This document shows positions 36,383 to 48,345 of a stretch of 64,000 nucleotides of DNA, piece by piece. A program made the position numbers and the translations under genes. The notes under the pieces were generated by a model that was not told the origin of the DNA, searched no databases, and saw nothing but the letters and a program-made list of their open reading frames with translations. The stretch lies in NCBI RefSeq assembly GCF_000321225.1, contig NW_004450582.1, positions 977,148 through 1,041,147 on the forward strand. Direction: 5' to 3'. The stretch comes from Odobenus rosmarus divergens. Lineage: Eukaryota > Chordata > Mammalia > Carnivora > Odobenidae. Each line of letters opens with the position of its first letter. Position 1 is the stretch's first letter.

Positions 36383-36862
36383 GGATGGTCCCCATTTTAC
36401 GATGGTTCGATTGACAATTTTTCAGTTCTATGATGGTGTAAAAGCAATACGCATTCAGTAGAAACCAACTTCCAATTTGGAATTTTGACCTTTTCCCAGG
36501 CTATCAACATGTGGTAGGATCCTCCCTCGGAATGCTGGGCAGCGGCAGCCACAGCTCCCGGCTGGCCATGCGGTCACAAGGGGAAACCACCGATCCAGTG
36601 ACAACCATCCTGTACCCACAACAACCAGTCTGTTTCTCACCGTCAGTATAGTATTTAATATATTCCATGTGCTACTCAACACTTTACTATAAACTAGGCT
36701 TTGTGCTAGATGATCCTGCCTACTTGCTAAGGTAAGTGTTCTGAGCATGTTTAAAGTAGACTAGGCAAAGCTATGATATTCGGTCGGTGACTGTATTAAA
36801 TGCACTTTCGACTTATAATATGTTCAACTTATGACGGGTTTATCAGGACATGACCCCACCAT
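36383..36862. mobile_element. Non-autonomous DNA-transposon-like repeat
   Basis: Ends near ATGGTCCCCATTTTACGATG and CACCATAGGTCGAGGAAGAT form a degenerate inverted pair. Internal phrases GCAATACGCATTCAGTAGAA, GGGCAGCGGCAGCCACAGCT and AATGCACTTTCGACTTATAA belong to a common old mammalian element, Tigger-like in my judgement. Confidence 0.6.
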
Positions 36863-37100
36863 AGGTCGAGGAAGATCTGTCCTCTAAATACAGTTCATTT
36901 TTACAACCAAATTTCCTAGTATATATATAGAAAGTAAAGAAATAGTTATTAATTTGTTGGCCCCAGAAGCAGAATTTCACAACTAGAAAATACCAGTTTT
37001 AAATCAGAGGCACAGGTGCTTCAAAGAGAAAATCTGTTAGATTAACTCAAATATTGGCTCATTTTAAAAATCTAATTTATCAAATCAAAGAAAAATTTTA

Positions 37101-37308
37101 TTTTTTTAATTTTTTTTAAAGATTTTATTTATTCATTTGACATAGAGAGAGAAAGAAAGTGCGCACAAGCAGTGGGAGTGGCAGGCAGAGGGAGAAGCAG
37201 GCTCCCCGCTGAGCAGGGGGAGCCTGATGTGGGACTCGATCCCAGGACCCCGGGATCATGACCTGAACCAAAGGCAGTTGCTTAACCAATTGAGCCACCC
37301 AGGTGCCC
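37101..37308 (-). mobile_element. CAN SINE
   Basis: Complement copy ending GAGCCACCCAGGTGCCC. Flanked by the duplication AAAGAAAAATTTTA at 37087-37100 and after 37308. Confidence 0.95.
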
Positions 37309-37319
37309 AAAGAAAAATT

Positions 37320-38100
37320 TTAGAAGTCTATTTTGTTGAAAGTAAAACATCTGACATCATTTTGACTGCCCCCATAAATTCAGTTAAATAGGCTGGTGTT
37401 GAACATATAATTGTCTGATTTTGCAATGATAACATGGATACAAATTTTGTTGGAATACAGTATCATAATAAAAACAAATTTCTTATTAAGAAACCTACAG
37501 AGCAAAAATATACTTGGATATGGTTGTGATAGACAATTTACTAATTTCATCCAAATAAGCTGCCATATTGTAATGAAGTGCAAGCTGTAGCTGTCAAATT
37601 TTAAATATTTTATATAGACACAGAATAAGTGAACTACCTGATCTTTGTGAGAAAGCTGATGTTTAATTAAAAATAAATACTTCTTCCTGGCAGTATGTAC
37701 TATCTCTTTACTGATCATCATCAGCTGAATATTAGAAACATTTGACTCTTGGAAGAACCATTTTGTCAGTCAATCTAAGCTGATGTACAACTAATCCTGA
37801 ACTATTTTGTAAATCAGACCTTTAAAGTTGGCTTTATTTTTTTTCAAAATCAGTTGAAAATCTTTTTTTAAAAAAACCTGTTAAGTAAATAAAACACCAA
37901 AAGCCTCCAGCTTTTGAAACTTCATGAACCACAATTACTGATGACAACTGTTTGTAAACATTGCAAACAAGAAGACACTAAAATGTATCCCTACAGAAGT
38001 AAAGACAAGATTTCAACAAATTAAATGAGGAGGGCATTTCAACCAGTAAACAAGGCATAGTTTCAAAATTCTAAAATTGCACTTTGGAATACCACAACTT
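37320..38100. other. Intron 1 sequence, nothing recognised
   Basis: The 113-codon antisense ORF at 37380-37721 has no known motif. Confidence 0.4.
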
Positions 38101-38104
38101 ATCT

Positions 38105-38530
38105 GTTTTGACTATCTACTGCTGTAAAACAAATCACCACAGAATGTCATGGCTAAAATCAACAACCCCTTTATTATTTCTCCTGATTCTGTGGGTTGAG
38201 TGGGACTGGAACATGCAATAGAGCTTCACTCACATACCCAAGTGCCTTAGAGAAGGCGGCTAGAAGACTGGGCTCTGCTGGGACACTAGGTGTCCCTCTC
38301 TTTCTCCATGTAGGACCAGAACTTCTCACTTTCCAGGTGCCTTCTTCAACAAGGTAGTTGAACCTCTTACAAGGTAGCTCAGGGCTCCCGAAATCATATA
38401 AACAGCTATTAAAGCCTCACCTCTGCTGTATTCTATTGGTCAGGGTGAATCAACGGCAGCCCAAATCAATGCTATAGGGGACGACAATCCGAGAGACCCG
38501 GACCATCTTTGGAGACTAGTTACCACAAAC
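38105..38530 (-). repeat. Old repeat, copy A of a direct pair
   Basis: GACTATCTACTGCTGTAAAA, TTATTATTTCTCCTGATTCT and CTGCTGTATTCTATTGGTCA are typical of a mammalian LTR- or MER-type repeat. The right half repeats at 40155-40380. Confidence 0.55.
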
Positions 38531-38539
38531 TCCTATTTT

Positions 38540-39660
38540 AAATGGGATACATTTATATTCTGTACTGGAAAGAAATGAAATTGAGAAGGCTTGAGATTTT
38601 ACAGTATTTAGATTTAGCAAAACATTCAAAAGAACCTTAAACAGACATTTTATTTGACAAGTTTTACCTTATAAAAATATATATTATTTTACCTTGGCAG
38701 AGAGGAGAAATACATTAGCTGTGAAACTATTTATGCCAAAATATTTACACACTTCAATTTTAAAAAATGAGAAATAAGAACAACCTCTACTTACAGAATT
38801 TGCTCTAAGCTTGCCAGATACCTCAGCATCCATAGAGAAAATATTTTCTCAATTAGAAATAATATGTTCCACAGAGAAGAACTGTCAAGAATTTCAAATT
38901 TAAGAAACATAAATTGCAACTTTAAAAAAACTGACGAACACTTTAGTTACTTAAAAAATATTTTCAGTGTTCTTCAAAAAGATACCAATAAAGTAACAGA
39001 TTGATACAGCTCAGAAACTGGTTAAAGCAGAGCAATGACTCAACTTATGTTGTTTTATATGTTGAGATAATTAAGATGAATACATTTTTTGGCTTTGATG
39101 TACATGAATATATTTTGTTTTAGAGTGAAGTGTTGTTTTTTTAAGTTTTTGAATAGAACCATTTTCTCTTGAATAGGTCACTAAAAATAGAAAAACAATT
39201 TGTCAGTCAATAAATAAATATTTTAATTATATCATTTTAAGTATTTTAACGCCCCTTTTCGCTGTCAAAAGTATCTAGTTTGCATACTAGGTTCTCCCTA
39301 TCAAAACTCCTACTCTATGTTCACCTGAGCAAGTTACCCAAGCCTTTAAAGCACAAAACCTTCCTTTGGGCTCCACTAGAACCTTAACAGATAATAGACA
39401 ATTACAATTCTTACCCAAGTCAGTCACCAAATATTTAGGTGTTTACTATGAATCAGGCACAAGCCCATAATCTAGTGGTTATGTTGGACTGTTTGTTGCA
39501 CAATTTAGATGTTGCCAACATGAGAAGCTTCCACAAAGCTAAGAGACTCAGACCATTTCATTAGTATACAAATTTCTACCCCACCAGCCCAGCTCCCCAC
39601 CACTGCACTTAAATGACACACAGCAAATCATCTATAAACACTTGAGGAATCAATGATAAA
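38540..39660. other. Intron 1 sequence, nothing recognised
   Basis: AT-rich and unassigned. Confidence 0.4.
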
Positions 39661-39675
39661 AACACATAGATTAAA

Positions 39676-39870
39676 GGGGCACCTGGGTGGCACAGTCAGA
39701 GGAGTGGCCAGCTCTTGGTTTCAGCTCAGGTTGTGGTCTCAGGGTTGTGAGATTGAGCCCCGCGCTGGGCTCTGCACTCAGCGCAGAGTCTGTGTAAGAT
39801 TCTCTCTCCCTCTTCCTCTGCCCCTCCCCCCGCATTCTCTCTCTCTCTCTCTCTAATAAATCTTTTTTTA
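39676..39870 (+). mobile_element. CAN SINE (older subfamily)
   Basis: GGGGCACCTGGGTGGCACAG head, body GGTTGTGAGATTGAGCCCCG, CTAATAAATCTTTTTTTAAA tail. Flanked by AACACATAGATTA / ACGCACATAGATTA. Confidence 0.92.
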
Positions 39871-40154
39871 AAACGCACATAGATTATAGAGAAAGGGTAA
39901 TGACAGTCTGAGGAAGCCTTGATACACTAGAACAAAAGAATTACAGCCATTCACTTAACCAAGATTCATCACATAGCTACTATCTGTGGAGAAAACCTCA
40001 GAAGGAAAGGACAAGGAAGAAGGATTCAAAAACAGCAAAGACTGTGGAAGAAGTATTGACATCAGAGAGGACGGGAGAAGAAAAATGTGGTTAACACAAG
40101 ACTCAAATTAAAACAAACATTATTCTGCCACACTTAATAAAATAATTGATACAG

Positions 40155-40380
40155 GCAAGCTCTGCTGGGACAGTAAGTCTCTATGTAGGACCAGAACCTC
40201 CCCCTTTCCAAGTGCCTTCTCCAACAGGGTAGCTGAACCTCTTATAAGGCAGCTCAGGGCTCCCAAAATCATAAAAACAGCTATTAAAGCCTCATTTCTG
40301 CTGCATTCTATTGGTTAAAGTGAGTCAAGTGCAGCCCGAATCAATGCTGTAGGAGAGATTAATCCCGAGACCTGGATGCA
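40155..40380 (-). repeat. Old repeat, copy B of a direct pair
   Basis: CTCTGCTGGGACAGTAAGTC, TGTAGGACCAGAACCTC and CAGCTCAGGGCTCCCAAAAT parallel copy A in the same orientation, about 1.9 kb away. Confidence 0.6.
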
Positions 40381-40478
40381 GAAGACACTGAGTGAAAAGT
40401 TTGTGGGCAGCCAGATATTCACATGGTATGGAAGTATCATCTCATACATTACTTGCAGCTCAAAAGGGGTAAACTGGA

Positions 40479-40668
40479 GGGGTGCCTGGGTGGCTCAGTC
40501 ATTTGTCTGCCTTTGGCTCAGGTCATGATCTCAGGGTCCTGGGATCGAGCCCTGCATCCAGCTTCCTGCTCAGCGGGGAAGCCTTCTTCTCCCTTTCCCT
40601 GTCACTCCCCCTGCTTGTGCTCTCTTGCTTGCTCTCTCTCTTTCAAACAAATAAATAAAATCTTAAAA
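40479..40668 (+). mobile_element. CAN SINE
   Basis: GGGGTGCCTGGGTGGCTCAG head, AAATAAATAAAATCTTAAAA tail. Flanked by GGGGTAAACTGGA on both sides. Confidence 0.95.
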
Positions 40669-40864
40669 AAAAAGGGGGGGTAAACTGGAATTACACAATT
40701 GGTAGATGCAGCTGCAATCTCCTTAAACAAATTATCACACTTAATATTACTGATAGCGGGATAACCAGATACTCATCATGAGCCTCATGATATAAAATAT
40801 ACAGCATCACTTATGAAGTACTCCTACCAGAACTCTTTAATCTGAATCTAATCAGGTTTTAAAT

Positions 40865-41465
40865 ATGTGATAGCTAATTTTATACATCAACTTTGCGCCA
40901 CGGGATGCCCAGGCATTTGTTTAAACATAATTTCCGGGTGTGTCTTACAAGGGTGTTTCTGGATGGGATTGACACTTGAATCAGTAGACTGGGTAGAGGA
41001 GGTTGCCTTCCCCAGTGTGGCTGGGCATCATCCAATCCGCTGAAGGCCTGAATAAAATAAAAGGCTGAGTAAGAAAGAATTCTTTCTGCCTGTCTTTGAG
41101 GTGGGACATTGGTCTTCTCTTGCCTTCGGACTTGGACTAGAACCTACACCATTGGCTCTTCCGGTTCCCAGGCTCTCAGACTCAGACTGGAACTTATATC
41201 ATCTGCTCACCTGTGTCCTAAACCTTTGGACTAGGACTAGAACTGATATCATCAGTTCTCTTGGCTCTCAGTCCTTCATACTTGTACTAGAACTGCAGCA
41301 TTTGCTCTCCTAGGTCTCTAGCTCACTAACTGCAGATCTTGGGCTTCTCAGACTCCATAATCACATGAGCGAATTCCTTATATTAACTCCCTTCATCTAT
41401 ATTTGTATCTCTATTCATATATCTATGACTGATTCTGTTTTTCTAGAGAAGCAAAACTAATATAT
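40865..41465 (+). repeat. Old LTR-like element (ERVL/MaLR type suspected)
   Basis: TGTGATAGCTAATTTTATAC, GGGTGTTTCTGGATGGGATT, CATCCAATCCGCTGAAGGCC, CTCCATAATCACATGAGCGA and GATTCTGTTTTTCTAGAGAA follow the order of a well-known solo-LTR-like repeat. The ORF at 41101-41313 is internal to it. Confidence 0.6.
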
Positions 41466-41890
41466 GACTTCCAAATTAAAGGAAATACAGAAGAGAGAAA
41501 AATAAGTTAAATGACATCACGAGGAAATAATCAGATAAATCCTAAAGTTGGGGCAATCTACAAGTTAGATAACCCCTAATCATCAACTCACGGCAGTCAA
41601 AGAAATGACTGTTATTCCAGAAGAAGGGAGACAAATACAGCAATTGAATATAATGCATGGTCCTTACTTAGATTCTGGCTTGAACAAACCAGCTACAAAA
41701 TATATTTTGGGGACAAGTGAAGAAATCTAAATAAAGACTTGGTATTAGATAATATCAGGGAATTATTTCAGATTTGGTTATTGTGATAATGATATGATAT
41801 TGTAAGAAAATATATTTCTTAAAGACACAAACGAGTATTTATAAATGAAATGTCATGATGTCTATAATTTTAACTTAAAATATTTCAGAA

Positions 41891-42109
41891 GGGGCACCTG
41901 GGTGGCTCAGTCGTTAAGCGTCTGCCTTCGGCTCAGGTCATGGTCCCAGGGTCCTGGGACTGAGCCCCGCATCGGGGTCTCTGCTCCGCGGGAAACCTGC
42001 TTCTCCCTCTCCCACTCCCCCTGCCGTGTTCCCTCTCTCGCTGTGTCTCTCTCTGTCAAATAAATAAATAAAATCTTTAAAAAAATAAATAAATAAAATA
42101 AAATAAAAT
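41891..42109 (+). mobile_element. CAN SINE (young arctoid type)
   Basis: Head GGGGCACCTGGGTGGCTCAG, TCGCTGTGTCTCTCTCTGTC before the tail, then AAAAT units. Perfect duplication AAATATTTCAGAA at 41878-41890 and 42111-42123. Confidence 0.96.
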
Positions 42110-42299
42110 AAAATATTTCAGAAAAAAAATGCCAAAGCAAACTGTAAACCATTAACAGCTATTACCTCTAGGTGATTGGTATCTATGGGTGATTTTACAT
42201 TAGTCCTTCTACTTTTCAGAATGTTTGAAATTTTTAGTAAAGGAAACGGTAAACAAAGGCAAGCTAAAATAAATAACATAATGAATAAGGGAAACCGTG

Positions 42300-42785
42300 A
42301 TAGTCTCCAAAATTGCCCCCAGTGATTCTCATCTCCTGGTATTCATGCTCCTTCCACAATGAACAGGACCGACCTATGTAACCACTAAGATACTGCGGAA
42401 ATAGTGTATGACTTCCAACTTTGGTAATAAAAGGCATTGTGGCTCTGATCTTACTACTTTGTATCACTCTTTTTTGGGAGAAGCCAGGTGCCCCGTCACA
42501 GGGACACTCAGGTAGCCCTAGGGTGAGGTCCACATAAAGAAGAGCTGAGGGCTCTGACCAGTTTCCAACACTAAACTTGCCAACCATCCGAGGGAGCCAC
42601 TTTGAAAGCGGAGGGGACTGCTGCCTTGGCTGATAACTTCACTACACCCTCGTGAGAGACCCCAAACCAGAACCACACAGCTAAACCACTCTCAAGTTTG
42701 ATCCCCCCAAACTGTGAGATAATAAATGGTTATTGTTTTAGGTTGCTAAGTTTTGGAGCCATTTATTTCATAGTAATACATAACA
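42300..42785 (+). repeat. MaLR (MLT1-like) LTR
   Basis: GATAGTCTCCAAAATTGCCC, CTCATCTCCTGGTATTCATG, GTGAGAGACCCCAAACCAGA, then AACTGTGAGATAATAAATGG with TTATTGTTTTAGGTTGCTAA match the MLT1 LTR layout including its polyA signal. It is a solo LTR with no internal genes. Confidence 0.72.
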
Positions 42786-42885
42786 TAGAAAAAACAATAT
42801 GAAAAGGCACTAACAGCAAACAGTGTCTCAAGTATAAAATGACAAAGAGTTATTTTTCTCCCCAAACTTTAAAATATAAATATTT

Positions 42886-43086
42886 GGGGCACCTGGGTGG
42901 CTCAGTCGTTAAGCTTCTGCCTTCAGCTCAGGTCATGGTCCCAGGGTCCTGGGATCGAGCCCCACATCGGGCTCCCTCCTCGATGGGAAGCCTGTTTCTC
43001 CCTCTCCCACTCCCCCTGCTTGTGTTCCTCTCTCGCTGTCTCTCTCTGTCAAATAAATAAATAAAAATCTTAAAAAAAATAAAATA
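42886..43086 (+). mobile_element. CAN SINE (young arctoid type)
   Basis: GGGGCACCTGGGTGGCTCAG head, TCTCGCTGTCTCTCTCTGTC before the tail. Flanked by AAAATATAAATATTT / AAAATGTAAATATTC. Confidence 0.94.
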
Positions 43087-43204
43087 AAATGTAAATATTC
43101 AACACTCCACTAATGGAAATGAACAAATCAAATTATACTGAAACTCGTTTGTATAGGTATCTATACATTTATGATTAGTACATCTCACCACATATATATT
43201 ATGT

Positions 43205-43241
43205 CCTAAGGGTCTGAATGTATGTTTATGTCATTTCCCCT

Positions 43242-43283
<42 letters not shown>

Positions 43284-43592
43284 TTCATATGTTTAAACCT
43301 AATCCCAGTGTGACAGCATTTGGAGGTAGAGCCCTTAGGAATTGATTAGTCATGAGAATGAAGGCCTTAGAATGAGATCAGTGCCCCTATAAAAGAGGCC
43401 CCAGAGAGATATGAGGTTACAGTGAAAGACACCCATTGACAAGGAAGCCAGTCCTCATCTGAACCCAGATCTGCCGGCACCTTGATCTTGGACTCCCCAA
43501 CCTCCAGAACTGTGAGAAATAAATTTCTGTTGTTTATAAGCCACCCAGTCTACAGTATTTCTGTTACAGCAGTCTGGACAGACTAAGACATA
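43205..43592 (+). repeat. MaLR (MST/THE-type) LTR carrying a CA repeat
   Basis: GGTCTGAATGTATGTTTATG, AAATTCATATGTTTAAACCT, CCCCTATAAAAGAGGCCCCA (TATA-like), TGCCGGCACCTTGATCTTGG, CTGTGAGAAATAAATTTCTG and TATAAGCCACCCAGTCTAC follow the MST LTR order. A (CA)n expansion sits near its left end. Confidence 0.82.
43244..43280 (+). repeat. (CA)n microsatellite
   Basis: About 18 uninterrupted CA units inside the MaLR LTR. Confidence 0.95.
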
Positions 43593-43599
43593 CTTCAAT

Positions 43600-45040
43600 T
43601 AAATTTATTTTCAGAAATTAGTGAAACTCTAGAAGCTCAATATCATTGTGATGAACACCCATGTTTTTAAATTCAGCCAAATTTATTTACAAAGCTTGCG
43701 TATTTTTTAGCTTTTCAAAACTTGATCTCCACCAATTGTTTTTCTAAACTGTCTTCCAAAGAGTTCTGTTAGCACTGAAAATACCATGCACTACAATAAA
43801 ACTGGTGTTGACCAATGACTGACCTCTGGGGAATGAACAGCAGCTTTTCACTGGCATTTTTTTTTTTTTTACCATTGTTTAAATATGTTCAAATCTATGA
43901 AAAAGCAATACTTTTTACTCTGTTGGCATTTTTCTTAAAGTCTTAAGAGAAGCATTATCAAAAGGTTTTTCAGAAACTAAGTATTTCTACTAGGTTCCCC
44001 GTATGAAGCCATTTCATTAACTATTTCAAAGAACTCTTAACCTGCCAGGTTGGAACGCTATAGTTTTCCTCAGCAATCCACATATCAAAGCTGTTTGAGA
44101 AATGTTCTCTTGGCTTGAATCAAGAAGTGAAAGAAAGAGGCAGTTAAAATATCCAATAGTTTCCCACCTATTTCACTTTTAATTTACTACAGTTCCGAGT
44201 GAGTTTACAGTAAAGCTTCAATAGTAGAGTGGTAACAACCTGAACCCATCAGCTATCTCCTGGGGCTTAACACTGGACTGGCAACGATGCAGATTCATAG
44301 GCTCATGGGGGTGTCAGCTCTGGGTACACAACACTACCCTGAAAGAAAGGGATTCCACATTCTGGCTCTGTGATATGCGTCATCATTGAATTTGGAATTG
44401 GAAAACCATGGACAACTGCTGATGATGCACCGACCCTATGCCAGACACTCAACAGGGGTCCTATAATGGTTTATCCCAGTATAGCTAATTTGACAATGTA
44501 GGTCTTCCCTGATTACCTTAACTACAGGCATCATTCAATCAATCTGGCATGACAGTGCAGAGGGCACGACAACGAAAAACAAGTCAAGACACCAGGTACT
44601 AGCTCCAACTCTGTCATAATGAGAACTCCAGGCTGGCCAGAGAAGGTTCCAACAAGCCAACCTGCCTGGAGAGATTAGTAGAAATTAATTACAGGTCAAG
44701 GAGAAGGAAGACATTTCAACTACTGGGATCTGAATGAAGACCAATATAGGAATGGGTAGAGCCTGTTTCCAGAATACTAACAATGGCAAAAAGGTGTGTT
44801 TGAGAGTAAATACTTGGTTGCACAGGTAAGGTGGTACCAGGTCACAGAGAATCCTGAAATTCAGACACAAGACACTACAGACTTGAAAAACTGGTCACTA
44901 TTAATTTATTTGATCAGTTGGTGTAGACGGTAGAATGGAAAAAGGGAAAAACTACGGTCAAATTTCTCCCAGTTCTGTATAATGAACATTTACTTCTTTA
45001 AAAACCTGGGAGGGAAAAACTAAAGCTTAGTTTAAAATGG
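43600..45040. other. Intron 1 sequence, nothing recognised
   Basis: Contains a T-run at 43859-43870. Otherwise unassigned. Confidence 0.4.
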
Positions 45041-45051
45041 TTAAAAGACAG

Positions 45052-45150
45052 GCGGCTGGCTGGCTCAGCCGGAAGAGCATGATCTCACAGTTGTGAGTTC
45101 AAGTCCCACGTTGGGTGTAGAGATTACTTAAATAAAACTTTAAAATAAAT
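45052..45150 (+). mobile_element. Short tRNA-Lys SINE without CT-rich region
   Basis: GGCTGGCTGGCTCAGCCGGA head, GATCTCACAGTTGTGAGTTC, AAGTCCCACGTTGGGTGTAG, then ATTACTTAAATAAAAC. Confidence 0.8.
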
Positions 45151-45548
45151 AAAATGGGTAAAAGGAAAAGGTAAAAATGGGGGGGAGGCTGGGCCAAATG
45201 GGTGGGCTCTTTTGCCTTTGATATCAAATATAATGTCAAATGAAGATGTAAATAAAATGGGGATATCCTGAAGGGATATTCTGAACAAGTATAACTTAGA
45301 ACAACTACATGCATTCTCTAAGGTGGGAGGTGGTGGCTGAGAAGGCAAGAAGAGCATTCTAAGCAAGACAGTGAGGGGAAAGAACTCAAATTTAGTTCAG
45401 GAATAATCAAACTTTTTTTTTTTAACACAGAGACAGAAACAAAGGCTGAAAGACAGGTTGGGAATATATCATGAAAGGTGAAGATTGGAAGATTAACACT
45501 ATATTGAATCTAATGCAATAGACAAATGGAAGACATTGAAAGTTTTAT

Positions 45549-45748
45549 TTTTTTTTTAAAGATTTTATTTATTTATTTGACAGAGAGAAACACAGCGAGA
45601 GAGGGAACACAAGCAGGGGGAGTGGGAGAGGGAGAAGCCAGCTTCCCGTCGAGCAGGGAGCCCAATGGCGGGGCTCGATCCCAGGACCCTAGAATCATGA
45701 CCTGAGCTGAAGGCAGACGCTTAACGACTGAGCCACCCCGGCACCCCG
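45549..45748 (-). mobile_element. CAN SINE
   Basis: Complement copy ending GAGCCACCCCGGCACCCC. Flanked by GACATTGAAAGTTTTA / GACATAGAAAGTTTTA. Confidence 0.94.
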
Positions 45749-46199
45749 ACATAGAAAGTTTTAAACCTGGGAAGAATAATACTAGTGCCCTAGTATTCCA
45801 AAGGTAAATTCAAAAGTTCTTCAAGCCATCTAAATATTTAGGTATAAGCAATAGCTAATCTAAGTTTCAGTATCTACTTAAAACTACTCTAGTTGGCCAG
45901 ATTACCATTGAAAAACAAAAAACTCATGATATCTGGAAGCCAAAGTCAACAAAGAACTCAATACAGATTAACAAGAAAATATATGACTCATGTAAATATT
46001 CAACTTACTCAGTGTGGTAAGTTGAAATCCTGACTCCTAAATAAAAATTTATTTTAGGTCCTCAATGCCTTTATATACATATATGAAAAAGATATGGTAT
46101 TGACTAGTTAACATAATTAACCACCAACAGAGGGATTGCCTATAATCTACAAATTGCCTATGGTATTATATCCCTGGTACTATTTTTCTGATTATATAG

Positions 46200-46460
46200 A
46201 CCATTATAACAAACTGATACCTTACTTGCTCCCCCTTCCCAAGTAAAACTGACACATCTATTCAAATAAATTTATGAGCCCTCTGCCTAGAATACCATTC
46301 CCTCCATTCTCACCTAGCTAGCTTCCTCTACCCACCCATCAGTACCCATTTAAACATTCTCTATGAATCTTTCCTTGATGCTGCATATACATTGAGTGTC
46401 CCTGTTAATGTACTCCCTCAACACCCTGTGCTGCTTCTGCTGTCAAGACTATTATAGAGA
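46200..46460 (+). mobile_element. L2 LINE fragment
   Basis: CCCTCTGCCTAGAATACCAT, CATTTAAACATTCTCTATGA and ATCTTTCCTTGATGCTGC follow the L2 3' end. Confidence 0.6.
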
Positions 46461-46769
46461 AAGATAAAAGGAATAAATGAAAGTCAATATTCAGTGCTAT
46501 TACCCTCCCCCTACTCAACTCTGAACATACTAGCAGTTAGGTTTATGCTCGCCTAAGCAAAAGACTGGAGGATTCATTTCTGCAAAAACTGCCCAGGCCA
46601 AGAAAAAAGACCCACAGACACTGAACTTGGAGTCTTTCAATGAAACGACCCAGCAAGATCACTCTATGGTTTATAAGCCCATCCATGTCCAGAAAGCTTC
46701 TAATGAGCTTCTTACTGCTACAAAGCTTGGAGGAAATGTACAAGACAACCCTCACTTCTGATACCGATT

Positions 46770-47330
46770 GCAAGCTTGTGGGGGATGGATCCCCAAGACC
46801 ACCTCAGATTTGGTAATTTACCAGAAGGCTTACAGAACTCACCAAAAGCTAGAAAACTATTATACTCATGGTAATAGTTTATCTCAACAAAAGGATATGG
46901 ATTAGATTCAGCCAAGGGAAGAGACATATGAGGCAGAGTCCAGGAGAGTTCCAAATGCAGAGCTTCCAGCTGTCCTCTCTCGGTGGAGCAATGGACAGCA
47001 TTAACGCCTCCTGGTAGCAGTGTGTGAGAATAGGCAGAGTTCTGCCAACCAAGGAAGCTCACCTGAGCCTTGGTGTCCTGAGTTTTTACTGGGGGTTGGT
47101 CACAAAAATGTGGTCAGTCTCCAGCCCTTTGGGTTAAGAACTGAGACTTGATCCAAAGCATTCAACATGAACCACATTGTTAGACTATCTGGCATGGCCC
47201 AAAGCCCCCAAATAAACAAAGACACTCTACAAGGCAAGACATTTCAGGAGCTTAAGATGACCTCCCATGGGCCAAGGGCAAAAGAGACACCTCTTTGGAC
47301 AAGACTAAATTCTTTACCACATAAGTGCCT
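46770..47330 (-). repeat. Old ERV-type LTR
   Basis: GGATGGATCCCCAAGACCAC, CCAGAAGGCTTACAGAACTC, GGCAGAGTCCAGGAGAGTTC and CTTGGTGTCCTGAGTTTTTA match a widespread mammalian LTR-type repeat. The ORF at 46718-47062 is within it and is not coding. Confidence 0.55.
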
Positions 47331-47587
47331 CATTCTTAAATAAAAATGGACAAAAAAGGATTGCCTGATATATGAGGAAAGCTTCTAATGAGAAAGATGC
47401 AGAATAAAAACAACTGGAGGGGAATAGAGAGGAGAGAGTGGAGGGCACTTAGAGGAAATGAAACATTATAGGAAGCAGAAGAAAACTTGAAGTTTCCTAG
47501 GAAGCGGAAGAAAACTTGAAAATGACTATAAGTAACATCCTCATCCACAAAGCGAGAAAAGAAAGCTATTAAGAAAAAGAAACATTT

Positions 47588-47793
47588 GGGGCACCTGAGT
47601 GGCTCAAATCAGTTAAGCATCTGCCTGTAGCTCAGGTCACGATCCCGGGGTCCTGGGATCAAGCCCCACATCAGGTTCCCTGTTCAGCGGGAACTCTGCT
47701 TCTCCCTCTCCCTCTGCTCCTCTCTTCTGCTTGTGCTCTCTCCTTCTCTCTAATAAATAAATAAAATCTTTAAAAAAAAAAAAAAAGAAAGAA
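47588..47793 (+). mobile_element. CAN SINE, first of a same-site pair
   Basis: GGGCACCTGAGTGGCTCAAA head, AATAAATAAATAAAATCTTT tail and A-run. Preceded by AAAAGAAACATTT. Confidence 0.93.
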
Positions 47794-47806
47794 AAGGAAA
47801 CATTTA

Positions 47807-47960
47807 GGGGCACCTGGGTGGCTCAGTCAGTTAAGCATCTGACTCAATCTCAGTTCAGGTTTTGATCTCAGGGTTGTGGGTTTAAGCCCTGCGTTAGGCT
47901 CCATGCTGGGCATGGAGGTTACTTAAAAAAAAAGAGAGAGAGAGAGAGAGAAAAGAAAGA
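47807..47960 (+). mobile_element. Short tRNA-Lys SINE, second of a same-site pair
   Basis: AGGGGCACCTGGGTGGCTCA head, then GGCTCCATGCTGGGCATGGA and GGTTACTTAAAAAA with a GA repeat. It sits between GGAAACATTTA and GAAACATTTA, further copies of the same target. Confidence 0.9.
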
Positions 47961-48157
47961 AAAAAAGAAACATTTATAAAGCTAAGGAGCTCTTAGAAAT
48001 TAAAAATGTGATGGCAGAAATGGGAAGTCCACACCACCAAAGTACATCACCATGAAATTTCAGAACCCTGAAGCCAATGAGAAAATTTTTCCACCTTCCA
48101 GAAAGAAAAATAAAGGAGATCACATTATATGATAGGGATAAGAATAGGAACAAATTT

Positions 48158-48345
48158 GGGTGCCTGGGTGGCTCAGTTGGTTAAATGACTGCCTTCAGCT
48201 GAGGTCATGATCCCAGGGTCATGGGATCGAGCCCCGCATCAGGCTCCCTGCTCAGTGGGGAGCCTGCTTCTCCCTCTCCTGCTCCCCCTGCCTGTGCTCT
48301 CCTGCTGTCAAATAAATAAATAAAATCTTAAAAAAAAAAAAAAAA
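48158..48345 (+). mobile_element. CAN SINE
   Basis: GGTGCCTGGGTGGCTCAGTT head, AATAAATAAATAAAATCTTA tail. Flanked by AGAATAGGAACAAATTTG / AGAATAGCAACAAATTTG. Confidence 0.95.

Noticed and set aside
37380..37721. 113-codon antisense ORF
   Set aside because: AT-rich chance ORF rich in Ile, Phe and Tyr; no recognised domain.
47460..47520. Tandem GGAAGC(A/G)GAAGAAAACTTGAA unit as a functional element
   Set aside because: Only two copies in purine-rich DNA; a local slippage duplication.
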